From: Nostoc sp. 106C
Lineage (GTDB): Bacteria; Cyanobacteriota; Cyanobacteriia; Cyanobacteriales; Nostocaceae
Assembly (NCBI RefSeq): GCF_002154725.1
Contig: NZ_MTAW01000089.1
Coordinates: forward strand, 172,316-236,315
Length of the DNA: 64,000 nt
Direction: 5' to 3'
Shown one piece after another: positions 45,001 to 53,310 of this stretch (its first letter is position 1; every line of letters starts with the position of its first letter). The position numbers and the translations under genes were made by a program. The notes under the pieces were generated by a model that was given only the letters and a program-made list of their open reading frames with translations, searched no databases and was not told the origin of the DNA.

Positions 45001-45206
45001 TGCGATCGGGGAATCTAACAAAAGCTGAAGCCTTACAAAAAGCTCAAATTGCTTTAATTTCAGGTAATTATTTGGGCTACGCTAAAACTCCACAGATAGC
45101 AAGCAAGCAAAATAAAGGTAATAGTATGTTAAGTGCTGCTTCTGAAAATCAATTTAGTCATCCCTTTTATTGGGCACCCTTTATTTTGATTGGTAATGGT
45201 CTGTAA
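42042..45206 (+). CDS. Secreted TPR-CHAT protein (caspase-like peptidase family)
   Basis: A 1054-residue protein with an N-terminal signal peptide (MQLRLITATLLLTLASPLLS, likely cleaved near residue 30). About ten TPR units span residues 45-500 (repeated NNIGxVYxxxGxYxxALxxYQQAL patterns). A coiled-coil region follows (QEISQKYSVIQDKVIVLGKE). The C-terminal CHAT domain at about 740-1050 has the catalytic dyad in VHLATHGLL (His) and VLSACQTGLGD (Cys), and ends HPFYWAPFILIGNG. CHAT proteases are caspase relatives. The signal peptide puts this one outside the cytoplasm, so it differs from cytosolic CHAT defence proteases. The substrate is unknown. Confidence 0.92.
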   Translation: MQLRLITATLLLTLASPLLSFHTSTQILAQAPTPTAEEKITEAITLNNNGEGLVYKDLVGLGDLQAGLEMFQQALTIFKKYNAKAGEANSLTNIGYVYLRKGEYAKALDFLQQSLSIRKQTRDRQNEWVPLSYIGEVYTNLGQYPKALEAYQSTLTILKDLQAANPKDSSYSTSQKSLLTDTGAVYFRMGQYQKALELYQQSLAISKANSDRIGSAETLNNIGVVYINLGNYTQALDSYQQALNPIQDFCYKEKSTCFYGTEAAILNNLAGAYFSLGQYQKSLELAEKSSNIYKKFRTGEYKGTNKQDIKLLYDALGQNPQALQQVTSRANVGDAFGKDSFQFQGEALNLNNIAQIYLSQGKSEQALKLYQQALGIYQENKYQEGIAFTLNNIGRVYANTSKYQQAIESNQQALVNYKAVGDRTGEGVTLSNLGQIYQKQNQSEKALGLYQQALAIHREVSDKVSETATLKYLGDVLSQQNQPQLAIAFYKQSVNLTETIRKSLRVVPTDIQQSYTETVSERYRRLADLLLKQNRSAEAQQVLDLLKIQEVQDFIGNSRGSIQKVANTPTKVVNTQRGIANSDSQPQQNLPLKPQEQEISQKYSVIQDKVIVLGKELTSLRKINPKERTSTQEKRIAELVKLEQDITGEFNKFIKSPSVVALVQQLSATSGQENLSLRQLNSLRDNLRQLNQKAVLLYPLVLEDRLELVIVTADAPPIHRTVPVTKEELNKTILEYRQTIQVPHKNIKEPALKLYNWLIKPIENELKQADAKSIIYAPDGQLRYVPLAGLYDGKEWLVQRFIVNNITSASLTKFNNKPEKDNKVLAAAFTKGDYTIKLANRSEVFSGLQFAKQEVENLAKTIPGTKILLDNVFSTSGTVPQMNDFKIVHLATHGLLVKGNPEDSFILFGDGERVTLRDIENWSLPNVDLVVLSACQTGLGDTLGNGQEILGLGYQIQLTGAKASIASLWSVSDGGTQALMNVFYKVLRSGNLTKAEALQKAQIALISGNYLGYAKTPQIASKQNKGNSMLSAASENQFSHPFYWAPFILIGNGL

Positions 45207-45484
45207 TATCAGTTAACAGTAGGGTGGGCAATGCCCACCTTAACTAGAGAAGAAGATGTATTCTGAAACACAATTGCTAAATAAATTCACATTTCCAAGT
45301 GCAAACGTGTATACATATTTTACGCAAACTATCCTAGATAATTATGAACAAACGTATCAAAAAGCAGTTATCAACTACCTTGCTAAAGGAGCAGATCAAA
45401 ATTTTTTCTGGTGTTTTTTAAACGCTGCTTTTTTTTGGTGCTAGGATCTACGACTATAAATATTCAAAGAAAAGTCCTATAGCT

Positions 45485-45826
45485 GTGAAACAAAAGCCAA
45501 AACCAAGGATCGCTTTGCTTCGAGAAAAGGCAGGGCTAACCCAGCTTGAGTTGTCACGTCTTGTTGGCGTGACTGAAAGCACTATCCAGAACTGGGAAAG
45601 TGGCAGAACTGGGACAGACCATATAGAAAGAATCATTAGGTTTTGTAAAGCTCTTAATTGCCAAGTGGAAGACCTAATTGAGTATATGAGTGAGTCACCA
45701 GAAGCTACTGGAGCACAACCAAGTTCATTAAGTGAAATACATCATCTTTTAGGAACTGAAGAATCTGCCACTGCTACTAGTACTGACGCGGAAGTAACTT
45801 CAACGCGACATGTTAAAAGCAGCTGA
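45485..45826 (+). CDS. XRE-family helix-turn-helix regulator
   Basis: A 113-residue protein from a GTG start at 45485; no strong ribosome-binding site is seen, so the exact start is uncertain. Residues 8-65 are an XRE/Cro helix-turn-helix: ALLREKAGLTQLELSRLVGV, TESTIQNWESGR, IERIIRFCKALNC. The C-terminal 45 residues are a Ser/Thr/Ala-rich tail with no clear domain. It lies 279 bases after the TPR-CHAT gene on the same strand. Whether they are linked is not shown. Confidence 0.85.
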   Translation: MKQKPKPRIALLREKAGLTQLELSRLVGVTESTIQNWESGRTGTDHIERIIRFCKALNCQVEDLIEYMSESPEATGAQPSSLSEIHHLLGTEESATATSTDAEVTSTRHVKSS

Positions 45827-45952
45827 AATATATCTTCAGCTAACTTTGCTGTAGCAAGAAATTTCAAGCTGAGTTAGTTACGAGGTGCGGCAATTTGCTC
45901 TATCTCACTCTTTCACTTTGTAATGAAGATGAGAGGTTTCTGTAATTGCAAG

Positions 45953-46639
45953 TTAATTGAGCTGATTAATTTTGGCTTGCTGCCAGAGAGTATCAACGCT
46001 CACAAATTGATAGCCTTTTTGTAGCAATTGTGGAATTAAGATTTCTATTGTTGCCGCAACATCTTGACCGCCATAAGCACCATCATGTAAAACAATAATT
46101 GAACCGTTTTGTACCTGATTGAGAACGCGTTGCACTACGGTGGTGGCTCCTGGTCTAGACCAATCTACAGGCACGACACTCCACATCACTGGACGATAAT
46201 TCCACTGAAGAAATAGTTTTAGAGTTTGGGGTGTAAATAATCCGTTGGGTGGTCGGACATCTCTTACTTGCTCAGGTAGGAGATTGCAAGCACTATAAAT
46301 TGCAGCTTGGGTTTTTTCCAAACTTTCTCGAAGTTGTATCGGGGAAAGTAGAGGAAAAGAACGATGGTCGTAACCATGCAATCCAATCCAGTGTCCGCGA
46401 TCGCATACCGACTTAGCTACATCTGGTGAACGATTTACACAAGCACCCAACCAAAAAAAACTAGCTTTAATTTGATAACGGTCTAAAACTGCCAATACTT
46501 CTGGTGTGTATTGGGGATGGGGACCATCATCAAAGGTGAGTGCGATCGCTTTTGAATTGCGATCGCCACTCCAAAGACAGTTAGGAAAACTTGGTTGGAG
46601 AAAACGATAGAGAATTGGCAAGAGGGGAGCAAGTTGCAT
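45953..46639 (-). CDS. NodB-type polysaccharide deacetylase
   Basis: I start at the ATG at 46637-46639, giving 228 residues beginning MQLAPLLPILYRFLQPSFPN. An upstream in-frame start adds a poorly supported 45 residues. The NodB domain has the metal-binding TFDDGPHPQYTPEVL, the paired histidines in HWIGLHGYDHRSF, the RPPNG motif and the C-terminal LHDGAYGG. It should remove acyl groups from chitin-like or peptidoglycan sugars. There is no clear signal peptide, although the first 20 residues are hydrophobic enough to act as an anchor. Confidence 0.85.
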   Translation of the reverse strand: MQLAPLLPILYRFLQPSFPNCLWSGDRNSKAIALTFDDGPHPQYTPEVLAVLDRYQIKASFFWLGACVNRSPDVAKSVCDRGHWIGLHGYDHRSFPLLSPIQLRESLEKTQAAIYSACNLLPEQVRDVRPPNGLFTPQTLKLFLQWNYRPVMWSVVPVDWSRPGATTVVQRVLNQVQNGSIIVLHDGAYGGQDVAATIEILIPQLLQKGYQFVSVDTLWQQAKINQLN

Positions 46640-47283
46640 TTTGATTATATTTGCTACTTTTACTCGCTTGTGATGGAAGCATTGCACAAGTTCAACAAAG
46701 CTTTTTTGCCAGATGCGGATCGACAGACAAAGGAAATTCTCCACTAAGTCTGGTTTTAATCCTGCTGATTGCAAAATACTCGTGTTGAAACAGCACTAGC
46801 TTCCTACCATGCATTCAGAAATAACATCTGAGATTACAGGTTGCAAAGTGCGGAGTACTCGCCACTTGGTCAAGGTGTGTATTAATTTAAAGCTAATTTC
46901 TCTATCAACTGAGTTACGGTTCCTGAATGTAGATGGGCTTGGTAAATAATTTGGACTTGATCTAAAGTTAGAAGCCCTTAATCTGAACCGATAACCTCAA
47001 TGAGATACTTGAAATAAAAGGAACTAGAAGCAGTAAACGTAGCTTTTGAAGAAGCGGTGATGCGATCAATACAGGTACTCAGGTTTTTTCACATTCGGAA
47101 CATCAGGGTGGGATTTGACTATGAATACACAACTTACGGATGGAATACTGAGCAAATGCTGATGTATTAAGTGTGTTGATTGCGATCGCTCTACTAAAAA
47201 GTTTGTGTAAAGGATGTTAAGCAAAACACTCCATAAGTCTGTAATTTAACTCCCCTGAAACATGAACAATGCTGCTAAAGTTG
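46640..47283. other. Intergenic region, possible decayed coding remnant
   Basis: About 640 bases between the deacetylase and patX. On the - strand around 47055-46885, two stretches in one frame (ATFTASSSFYFKYLIEVIGS, then after a TAA, GLLTLDQVQIIYQAHLHSGT and VTQLIEKLALN) look protein-like. They are separated by a single stop and have no start. They could be a remnant of a small gene, but I recognise no family. Nothing else is seen. Confidence 0.35.
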
Positions 47284-47520
47284 TTAAACAGCAGAACGAA
47301 CATTTCCGTAATATTCCATTAACTCTCTGCGCCCACTACCGCGATGCGGCGTAGGTTTTTCAGGTTGATTGGGCTTTGGTTTAGGTCTGGCGGAGAGTAA
47401 CTCTTCTGAAGCTGAGGAGGCCAGCAACAGATGAGATACGCGATTGACCATCGCTTGATAGTCAAAAATTAAGGTAGCCATTACCAGACTTGAGGCTAAA
47501 AGTGAAACTACAGCACGCAT
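47284..47520 (-). CDS. patX: PatX, RGSGR-containing heterocyst-patterning peptide precursor
   Basis: A 78-residue protein with a hydrophobic N-terminus (MRAVVSLLASSLVMATLIF, a signal-like segment), a Lys/Pro-rich middle (SARPKPKPNQPEKPTP) and HRGSGRR with RGSGR at residues 60-64. RGSGR is the pentapeptide that binds HetR in PatS and PatX. The published definition of PatX (hydrophobic N-terminus, RGSGR, DIF1 motif within 69 nt upstream, NtcA site before it) is met. TCCGGA is 57 bases before the start codon and GTA-N8-TAC lies further upstream. The 14 residues after RGSGR should be trimmed if the peptide is released. It lies 9.5 kb from hetR. Confidence 0.92.
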   Translation of the reverse strand: MRAVVSLLASSLVMATLIFDYQAMVNRVSHLLLASSASEELLSARPKPKPNQPEKPTPHRGSGRRELMEYYGNVRSAV

Positions 47521-47577
47521 AGCAGATGTTTATTTTAGAACTCACTTATTCACTGCTACTTAGTTTTTATTACTGCA

Positions 47578-47583
47578 TCCGGA
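47578..47583 (-). promoter_or_regulatory. DIF1 motif of the patX promoter
   Basis: TCCGGA, the core of the DIF1 motif associated with developing-heterocyst promoters in Anabaena, begins 57 bases upstream of the patX ATG. It should sit in the -35 region, giving a transcript start about 20-25 bases before the ATG. Confidence 0.75.
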
Positions 47584-47597
47584 CAATTCCCTAAAAA

Positions 47598-47611
47598 GTA
47601 TTGTTTTTTAC
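47598..47611 (-). promoter_or_regulatory. NtcA-binding site of the patX promoter
   Basis: GTA-N8-TAC, the consensus for NtcA, the 2-oxoglutarate-responsive nitrogen regulator. It lies 14 bases upstream of the DIF1 motif, in the order reported for patX genes of heterocyst-forming strains. The spacer between patX and the upstream oxidoreductase stop is only 109 bases, so the match is specific to patX. Confidence 0.8.
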
Positions 47612-47629
47612 AGAATAAAAATAAACACC

Positions 47630-49396
47630 TTAAACATCGATATGTTCTACTAGTAACCAATTACCAGCAGTATTCAAGCGACCCCAAACTGTGAGCAATT
47701 GCTGATGGTTACAAGCTTGTAGTTGTAAATCGATATGCGATCGCAAGGTCACAAGCTGGCAAGCCTTTTGTTTATGAACTCTTGGTGAAATTATAGTGAA
47801 TCTGTAATCCTGCTGAGTCTGTCGATGAAAAGTGCCTTTAAAATAGATCTGGTTCCGTATTAATACTTGATTTTCTATATGGTGATAATACTGAGACGAT
47901 GATAAAGTTGGGCAATTGCCGTTGTCAGGATAGGCTTCTGGATTATTTAAGTAATATGTTTGCCACTGTAACCACTGAGAATCACAAGGCATCAAATTAA
48001 ACAATGGTACAAGTGCCGCAGGTGCGCGATCGTCTTTCAGTAAAGCTGTTTGCAGTGCTTTTATTGGTAAATCTCTCGGTTGACAATTCACCTCAACGCA
48101 CATAGCCGCTGCCATTCCGGCGGCTTGTCCAATGCCCATCACTACAGGTTGCAATCTGGTTGCCCCATTGGCAATATGAGAAACAGAAATATTCTTTTCA
48201 CAAACTAAAAAGCCGTCTGTTGTTGCGGGAATTAGACTACTGAAGGGAATTGTGAAGGGAGTGCCAGTCCAGCGTCCTCCCCAGCGAATAGATTTAGGTT
48301 GGAGTGGAAAGTTGAAACCAGGGTAATGGTGATCGTTGGCATAGTTAGCGATCGCAATTGCATCTATATTTAATGATGCAACCTGACCCCCTGCCACAGG
48401 CAAAATATCCTGTTCTCGGACAGTTGTAATTCCCACTAAGCGCCGACTTTCCCGGTAGTAGGGATGCAATGCAAAAGCTGTAGCGGAATGAGGAAAAACT
48501 TGCGTAGCCAAACCGTAGCGCCGACCACACTGCTTCTGAATAAAATGAGCGAAATTTTGGCTATGCCAGCGAGATTCTTGAATAAACTCATCTCTGCTTG
48601 CCTTTGACTCTAACAGCCGCCCTAATCCTTCGCCGTAGTCATTACCACAGATAGGCCAATTCATCATCAATAGACCCCCAGGTAAGCGCCCGTAATTCAA
48701 AAATTGCTCTGCGCCATAGCCATCCCAAGCACCTGCAAACAGAGATGGATCATAGTTAGGGGCAGGAGGAATTTCTGGAGCTACATCTGCGCCATAATCT
48801 TGCATTAGCACCACCCCAGTCGGCGCTTGTACGGGATATTTTTCTGTGAGATGATTGGCACTTTCTGGTGCACTAGGTTCTCCCCATTGCGATCGCCATT
48901 CCCAACCCCAACGATAAGGAATCTCAGCTAAAGCCAATAAATCGCCTAATTCTGTAGCATCGAGAGTAATCTTAGCTCTGACAATAAAATCACTAAACCG
49001 AACGCCAGTTACACAAGTTCCCTGTCGAGAAACTTCTAATGGAATTTCTCCATCAATCCAATGCAGATTTGGTAACTCCTTTACCCAATCCGCAAAAATC
49101 TGTGCTCCAATACGCGGATCGAAACTAAAAAAGCTTACCCAGCTATGATCCAAACCTCCTGGTTGACGGTGCTGCAATTCTCGTAAAAACTCACCCCATA
49201 AACCCGTGTGAAAAGCTTCTAATTCATTCCCATCAGGGACAGATACCCCAGCCGAGGTTAACATTCCCCCCAACCAAGAAAACTCACTCACCAGAATAGT
49301 TTTCGCCCCTCGCCGCGCCGCTTGAATCGCCGCCGCCGTACCACCAACTCCGCCACCCACAACTAAGACATCAGCTTGATATGTCTGATTCACCAT
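47630..49396 (-). CDS. FAD-dependent oxidoreductase (pfam12831-like)
   Basis: A 588-residue flavoprotein with an N-terminal dinucleotide-binding motif VLVVGGGVGGTAAAIQAARRG (GGGVGG at residues 14-19) and the second family stretch LDATELGDLLALAEIPYRWGWEW. The FAD C-terminal region reads NGATRLQPVVMGIGQAAGMAAA. This class includes FAD-dependent enzymes acting on sugars or sugar-derived substrates, but no substrate can be named. No signal peptide is seen. It lies immediately upstream of patX on the same strand, although the patX gap contains its own promoter motifs. Confidence 0.85.
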   Translation of the reverse strand: MVNQTYQADVLVVGGGVGGTAAAIQAARRGAKTILVSEFSWLGGMLTSAGVSVPDGNELEAFHTGLWGEFLRELQHRQPGGLDHSWVSFFSFDPRIGAQIFADWVKELPNLHWIDGEIPLEVSRQGTCVTGVRFSDFIVRAKITLDATELGDLLALAEIPYRWGWEWRSQWGEPSAPESANHLTEKYPVQAPTGVVLMQDYGADVAPEIPPAPNYDPSLFAGAWDGYGAEQFLNYGRLPGGLLMMNWPICGNDYGEGLGRLLESKASRDEFIQESRWHSQNFAHFIQKQCGRRYGLATQVFPHSATAFALHPYYRESRRLVGITTVREQDILPVAGGQVASLNIDAIAIANYANDHHYPGFNFPLQPKSIRWGGRWTGTPFTIPFSSLIPATTDGFLVCEKNISVSHIANGATRLQPVVMGIGQAAGMAAAMCVEVNCQPRDLPIKALQTALLKDDRAPAALVPLFNLMPCDSQWLQWQTYYLNNPEAYPDNGNCPTLSSSQYYHHIENQVLIRNQIYFKGTFHRQTQQDYRFTIISPRVHKQKACQLVTLRSHIDLQLQACNHQQLLTVWGRLNTAGNWLLVEHIDV

Positions 49397-49544
49397 CTAT
49401 TAACTCTCACTAGAATTGCGACATATTTTTACCAGTTGGGTGGACATTAGACAAGAGAATTTTTTATTTCGGATATTTCGTTTATGTAGTATGTAATATA
49501 TAAGGGTAGCGTCTTGTCCTCAGACATCGCCCACCAAAAATATT

Positions 49545-50012
49545 ATGTTCCAGCGAAACCGACCCCTAGATTTAGTCATACCTTCAGAGCAGGAAACCAA
49601 GTCCATCAAAGAATTAGAACGCATATTAAAAGTTGCAGGTTCTCAACCAAAACTAGTAGGAGCCAATGGAGAACAAATCCCCATTCCGGAATCTGTGTAT
49701 CAAGCCCTATGTAAAGTTGTCCATACAATGGCGTTAGGTCAGGCTGTAGCTGTATTCCCCGAAAAGCGGGAACTGACGACACAACAAGCCGCTAATTTTC
49801 TCAACGTGTCACGCCCCTATTTAATTAAGTTGTTAGAACAGGGAGAAATTCCTTATATTCAAGTGGGTTCCCATCGCAGAGTCAATTTCGACGATTTAAA
49901 GAAGTATAAACAGCAGAGAGATGCAAAGCGTAAGCAAGGACTCAAAGAATTAACTCAGTTTCTTGAAGAAGAAGGGTTGTATGCTCAAGAGACTGGTGAA
50001 TTAAATCAGTAA
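49545..50012 (+). CDS. Excisionase-type antitoxin of a PIN-domain toxin-antitoxin pair
   Basis: A 155-residue protein with an excisionase/MerR-like helix-turn-helix in the second half: ELTTQQAANFLNVSRPYLIKLLEQGEIPYIQVGSHRRV, then DDLKKYKQQRD. The N-terminal half (SIKELERILKVAGSQPKLVG, IPESVYQALCKVVHTMALGQ) is the dimer/toxin-binding part of this family of antitoxins. These genes are normally followed by a PIN-domain ribonuclease gene. Here the following gene is a deleted remnant, so the antitoxin is orphaned. Transcription is to the right. Confidence 0.85.
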   Translation: MFQRNRPLDLVIPSEQETKSIKELERILKVAGSQPKLVGANGEQIPIPESVYQALCKVVHTMALGQAVAVFPEKRELTTQQAANFLNVSRPYLIKLLEQGEIPYIQVGSHRRVNFDDLKKYKQQRDAKRKQGLKELTQFLEEEGLYAQETGELNQ

Positions 50013-50014
50013 TT

Positions 50015-50193
50015 ATGGCTTCTTTATCTGTAATTTTGGACTCCTGCTTCAAGTCCTGCATCAGCAATCTGAGGATCTCAACAACCCACCGTTAACTGTT
50101 GCAGAATTGGTTGATAACTTAGAGCAAAATAATAAGGTAGTAAAATTTGCTGCGAAAATTCGCCATCATTTAAAGACTCAATCTCAAACCTGA
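50015..50193 (+). pseudogene. PIN-domain toxin remnant with an internal deletion
   Basis: It begins 2 bases after the antitoxin stop. The first 11 codons read MASLSVILDSC, the usual beginning of this PIN-toxin family, including the first acidic active-site residue. From 50041, in a different frame, 50 codons read LLLQVLHQQSEDLNNPPLTV and AELVDNLEQNNKVVKFAAKI up to TGA at 50191-50193. This matches the C-terminal tail of the same family. The central 100 or more codons, with the remaining acidic residues, are absent. Family members are about 180 residues from memory. The original frame stops at 50093. Confidence 0.85.
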
Positions 50194-50251
50194 TAGCTTA
50201 AAGTTGACGACTAATGTTACATCTAATAACGTTGAGAGGTGAAAAATCAAC

Positions 50252-51298
50252 GTGAAAGCACAGGTATTTAGAGGCGTCAATCAACTTTCCTACGAAGAGA
50301 TTCCAGTACCGGCTCTGGAACCGGATGAAGTGCTGGTACAGGTACGGGTAGTGGGGTTGTGTCAATCAGATATTAAAAAAATTCGTTATCCCCTTTACGA
50401 ACCGCCACGCATTTTTGGACATGAAACGGCGGGAACGATCGCATCTGTGGGTTCTGAGGTCAAAGGTTGGCAAGTGGGACAAAGGGTGGCGGTAATGCAT
50501 CACATACCCTGTATGCGTTGCGCCTACTGCCTCAATGAAAATTATTCTATGTGTGATGTCTATAAAAACATCTCCACCACAGCCGGATTTAACGCCAGTG
50601 GCGGCGGTTTTGCCGAATATGTCAAAGTACCGGGTCATATTGTGCAAAATGGCGGGTTAATTCCGATTCCTGATGAGATAAGTTTTGAAGAAGCAAGTTT
50701 TGTAGAACCGACTAACTGCTGCTTAAAGGCAGTAAAAAAAGCTCAAATTGCACCCGGACAAACTGTGTTGGTAACTGGTGCTGGGCCAATTGGCTTAATG
50801 TTCATCATGTTGGTGAAATATTTCGGAGCCAGAGCGATCGCTACCGATTTACTACCCTCTAGAATTGAAAAAGCTTTAAATGTGGGTGCAGAAGCCGCTT
50901 TTGACGCTCGTGACCCCGATTTACCAGCAAAAATCCATGCTATTACTGATGGGTTGGGTGTTGATGTTACCTTACTGGCTGTTCCTAGCGAGAAAGCTTT
51001 CTTTCAAGCTTTGGACTGTACTCGTAAAGGTGGCAAAATTCTCTTTTTCGCGGAGTTCCCCGACGAAGTATCAATTCCCATCAACCCGAATCTCCTTTAC
51101 CGCCGAGAAATTGACTTGATGGGCAGTTATAGTTCATCCTACCGCCTACAAAATCTCTCAGCCGATATTGTATTTAATCGCCGCATTGATGTAGAGGCAT
51201 TAATTAGCGATCGCTATCCCTTACAAGATTTATCAAAAGCTGTGGAGCAAGCGATCGCTCCGACAGCAGAAACCTACAAAATTTTAATTTATCCCTAA
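50252..51298 (+). CDS. Zinc-dependent medium-chain dehydrogenase/reductase
   Basis: A 348-residue MDR-family polyol/alcohol dehydrogenase. GTG start at 50252 with a good GAGAGGTGA upstream. The catalytic zinc ligands are Cys near residue 37 (VGLCQSD), His-Glu in FGHETAG, and a Glu in the FVEPTN motif. Four cysteines of the structural zinc loop are present (PCMRCAYCLNENYSMC). The Rossmann motif is VTGAGPIGLMFIM. Such enzymes oxidise sorbitol, arabinitol, threonine or similar. The substrate is unknown. Confidence 0.88.
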   Translation: MKAQVFRGVNQLSYEEIPVPALEPDEVLVQVRVVGLCQSDIKKIRYPLYEPPRIFGHETAGTIASVGSEVKGWQVGQRVAVMHHIPCMRCAYCLNENYSMCDVYKNISTTAGFNASGGGFAEYVKVPGHIVQNGGLIPIPDEISFEEASFVEPTNCCLKAVKKAQIAPGQTVLVTGAGPIGLMFIMLVKYFGARAIATDLLPSRIEKALNVGAEAAFDARDPDLPAKIHAITDGLGVDVTLLAVPSEKAFFQALDCTRKGGKILFFAEFPDEVSIPINPNLLYRREIDLMGSYSSSYRLQNLSADIVFNRRIDVEALISDRYPLQDLSKAVEQAIAPTAETYKILIYP

Positions 51299-51393
51299 AT
51301 AACTGGTCATTAGTCATTTGTCATTTGTCAACAGTCAGACATTTCTTCCCCCTGCTCCCCTGCTTTTTCTCCCTTGTCCCCCATTTCCCTAAA

Positions 51394-52686
51394 ATGTCCA
51401 TCACTCTCGCAATCGTCGCCCTACTAGCTTTCTACGTCGCCTTTAACCTCGGTGCTAACGATGTTGCTAACGCAATGGGAACTTCTGTTGGTTCCAAAGC
51501 TGTGACTTTGAAACAGGCGTTAATTATTGCTGGGGTGTTAGAGTTTGCTGGTGCGGTATTGTTTGGGCATGAGGTAACGGAAACTCTGGCGACGAAAGTT
51601 GCCAACCCCGCCTTATTTGCTGCTACACCGCAAATCTTAGTTATGGGGATGGTGACGGTGTTACTAGCCTCTGGAGTTTGGCTGCAAATTGCCACTTCAC
51701 GGGGTTTGCCTGTATCCTCTTCTCATGCAGTTGTGGGTGCGATCGCCGGATTTAGTTGGGTAGCTTTGGGAGTCGGTGCAATTGATTGGTCATCCATTGG
51801 CTTGATTACTATTGGCTGGATTTTAACGCCCTTAATTAGTGGTGCGATCGCCGCTTTATTCTACAGTCAAATCAAGCGCTGGATTTTAGACCAACCCAAT
51901 CAATTGGTGCAGTTAAACGAGTGGCTTCCCTGGTTGAGTGCGTTACTTCTGGGGATATTTGGAGTGATTGTCCTGCCATCGCTGACTCAACCTCTGACAA
52001 ATTTTTTAATTGACCAAGTTGGGTTAAATATACCTACTTACGATATTCCCCTATTCACAGGTGCAGTAGCAGCAGTTGGGCTGACTTTCTATAACTGGCA
52101 ACAATTAGATAACAGTAAAATTCAAAATCCAAGTTGTGCTGAAAGCGCACCAAACGTGCAACCCAAAATTCAAAATCCGACTGAGCGCTTATTTGGTCGC
52201 TTTCAACTGCTGAGTGCTTGCTTTGTAGCCTTTGCTCATGGTTCTAATGATGTGGGGAATGCGATCGCTCCTTTAGCTGCGATCGTATACATTAATCGAA
52301 CTGGTAGCGTACCCATAGATGGCATTACTATCCCCATATGGATTTTAGTCCTTGGCGGTGTCGGTATTGTGGGTGGTTTAGCCATCTGGGGTAAAAAAGT
52401 GATTGCCACCATTGGCGAAAATATTATTTCCTTGCAACCTAGTAGTGGATTCTGTGCCGAACTCGCAACTGCCACAACTATCTTACTTGCCTCCCGTCTA
52501 GGTTTACCTGTATCCACCTCCCATGCTCTTGTTGGTGGTGTGGTTGGCATTGGACTGGTGCAAAATATTAAGTCAATTCAATTCCAAACTCTTAAGGGGA
52601 TCGCGGCTGCATGGCTAATTACAGTCCCCATCAGTGCAATCCTTAGTGCTGCTATCTTTAGCATTGCCAAGATTTTTTTTCTGTAA
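51394..52686 (+). CDS. PiT-family inorganic phosphate permease
   Basis: A 430-residue PiT transporter, taking up phosphate (or divalent metal-phosphate) in symport with cations. I start at the ATG at 51394 because MSITLAIVALLAFYVAFNLG is the typical first helix. The in-frame upstream text is low-complexity. The two inverted family motifs are visible: NLGANDVANAMGTSVGSKA near residue 22 and AFAHGSNDVGNAIAPLAA in the second half. Two further repeat-related motifs, LPVSSSHAVVGA and LPVSTSHALVGG, are present. It follows the dehydrogenase gene on the same strand. Confidence 0.92.
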   Translation: MSITLAIVALLAFYVAFNLGANDVANAMGTSVGSKAVTLKQALIIAGVLEFAGAVLFGHEVTETLATKVANPALFAATPQILVMGMVTVLLASGVWLQIATSRGLPVSSSHAVVGAIAGFSWVALGVGAIDWSSIGLITIGWILTPLISGAIAALFYSQIKRWILDQPNQLVQLNEWLPWLSALLLGIFGVIVLPSLTQPLTNFLIDQVGLNIPTYDIPLFTGAVAAVGLTFYNWQQLDNSKIQNPSCAESAPNVQPKIQNPTERLFGRFQLLSACFVAFAHGSNDVGNAIAPLAAIVYINRTGSVPIDGITIPIWILVLGGVGIVGGLAIWGKKVIATIGENIISLQPSSGFCAELATATTILLASRLGLPVSTSHALVGGVVGIGLVQNIKSIQFQTLKGIAAAWLITVPISAILSAAIFSIAKIFFL

Positions 52687-53310
52687 AGATTACGCCTGAA
52701 TCTTGATTAATTATTTATATTTTTCTAGCTTTTCCCTTGATCTGCATCCGCAACTTATATAGGCGAATTTAATCAGGCTAAAGCCAAAATGTTCTTTTGC
52801 ACAATGGCTGCTAATTCACTAGAATATTTTCCAGAGGTTAGCAATATTCTTAAATTGCGCAAACCAATAATTTAATCCCGATTACAGATATAAACTGTCG
52901 CTTAAGTTACATTCAACAGTAATTAGTAAATAAGTCTAAGAATTGAGACAACCTGGTGGTAGCAAAGTATTCATTCACAAGTCTTTAACAATTACTATCT
53001 GTACAAAAAGAATACGTATGGATTTGGGGTAAGATTTTTTCTCCCGAAAAAATCCTGCTAAAAACATAGATGATTGAAATAAGACTGACAGAATGTTTAC
53101 CTATGATTCTGAACGAAACCCAGTTTACTAAGTAATAAGCTAAATTAGATGCTTTGCCAACTCTGTGTTCAGCATGACAGAATTACGTTGATATGCGTAA
53201 GTCCTGTTAAAATTTTTGGTTTATCTGACGAACTCTAGGAAATTAGTATGAACGCCAAGCAGTTATACGGGAAGCAGCTTTATCGTCAAGGTGTTAGAGG
53301 TTAAAAGCTA
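52687..53310. other. Intergenic region upstream of the coiled-coil/EamA gene
   Basis: About 620 AT-rich bases. No gene, RNA, repeat or clear terminator is evident. It should hold the promoter for the 53311 gene. Confidence 0.4.

Noticed and set aside
45256..45444. 62-residue open frame between the TPR-CHAT and XRE genes
   Set aside because: A weak purine stretch precedes it, but the composition is poor and it ends in aromatic-rich sequence with no recognisable domain. Support is too thin for a gene.
49514..49714. Alternative frame at the start of the antitoxin
   Set aside because: It is a different frame over the same DNA, while the frame starting at 49545 yields a full helix-turn-helix antitoxin.
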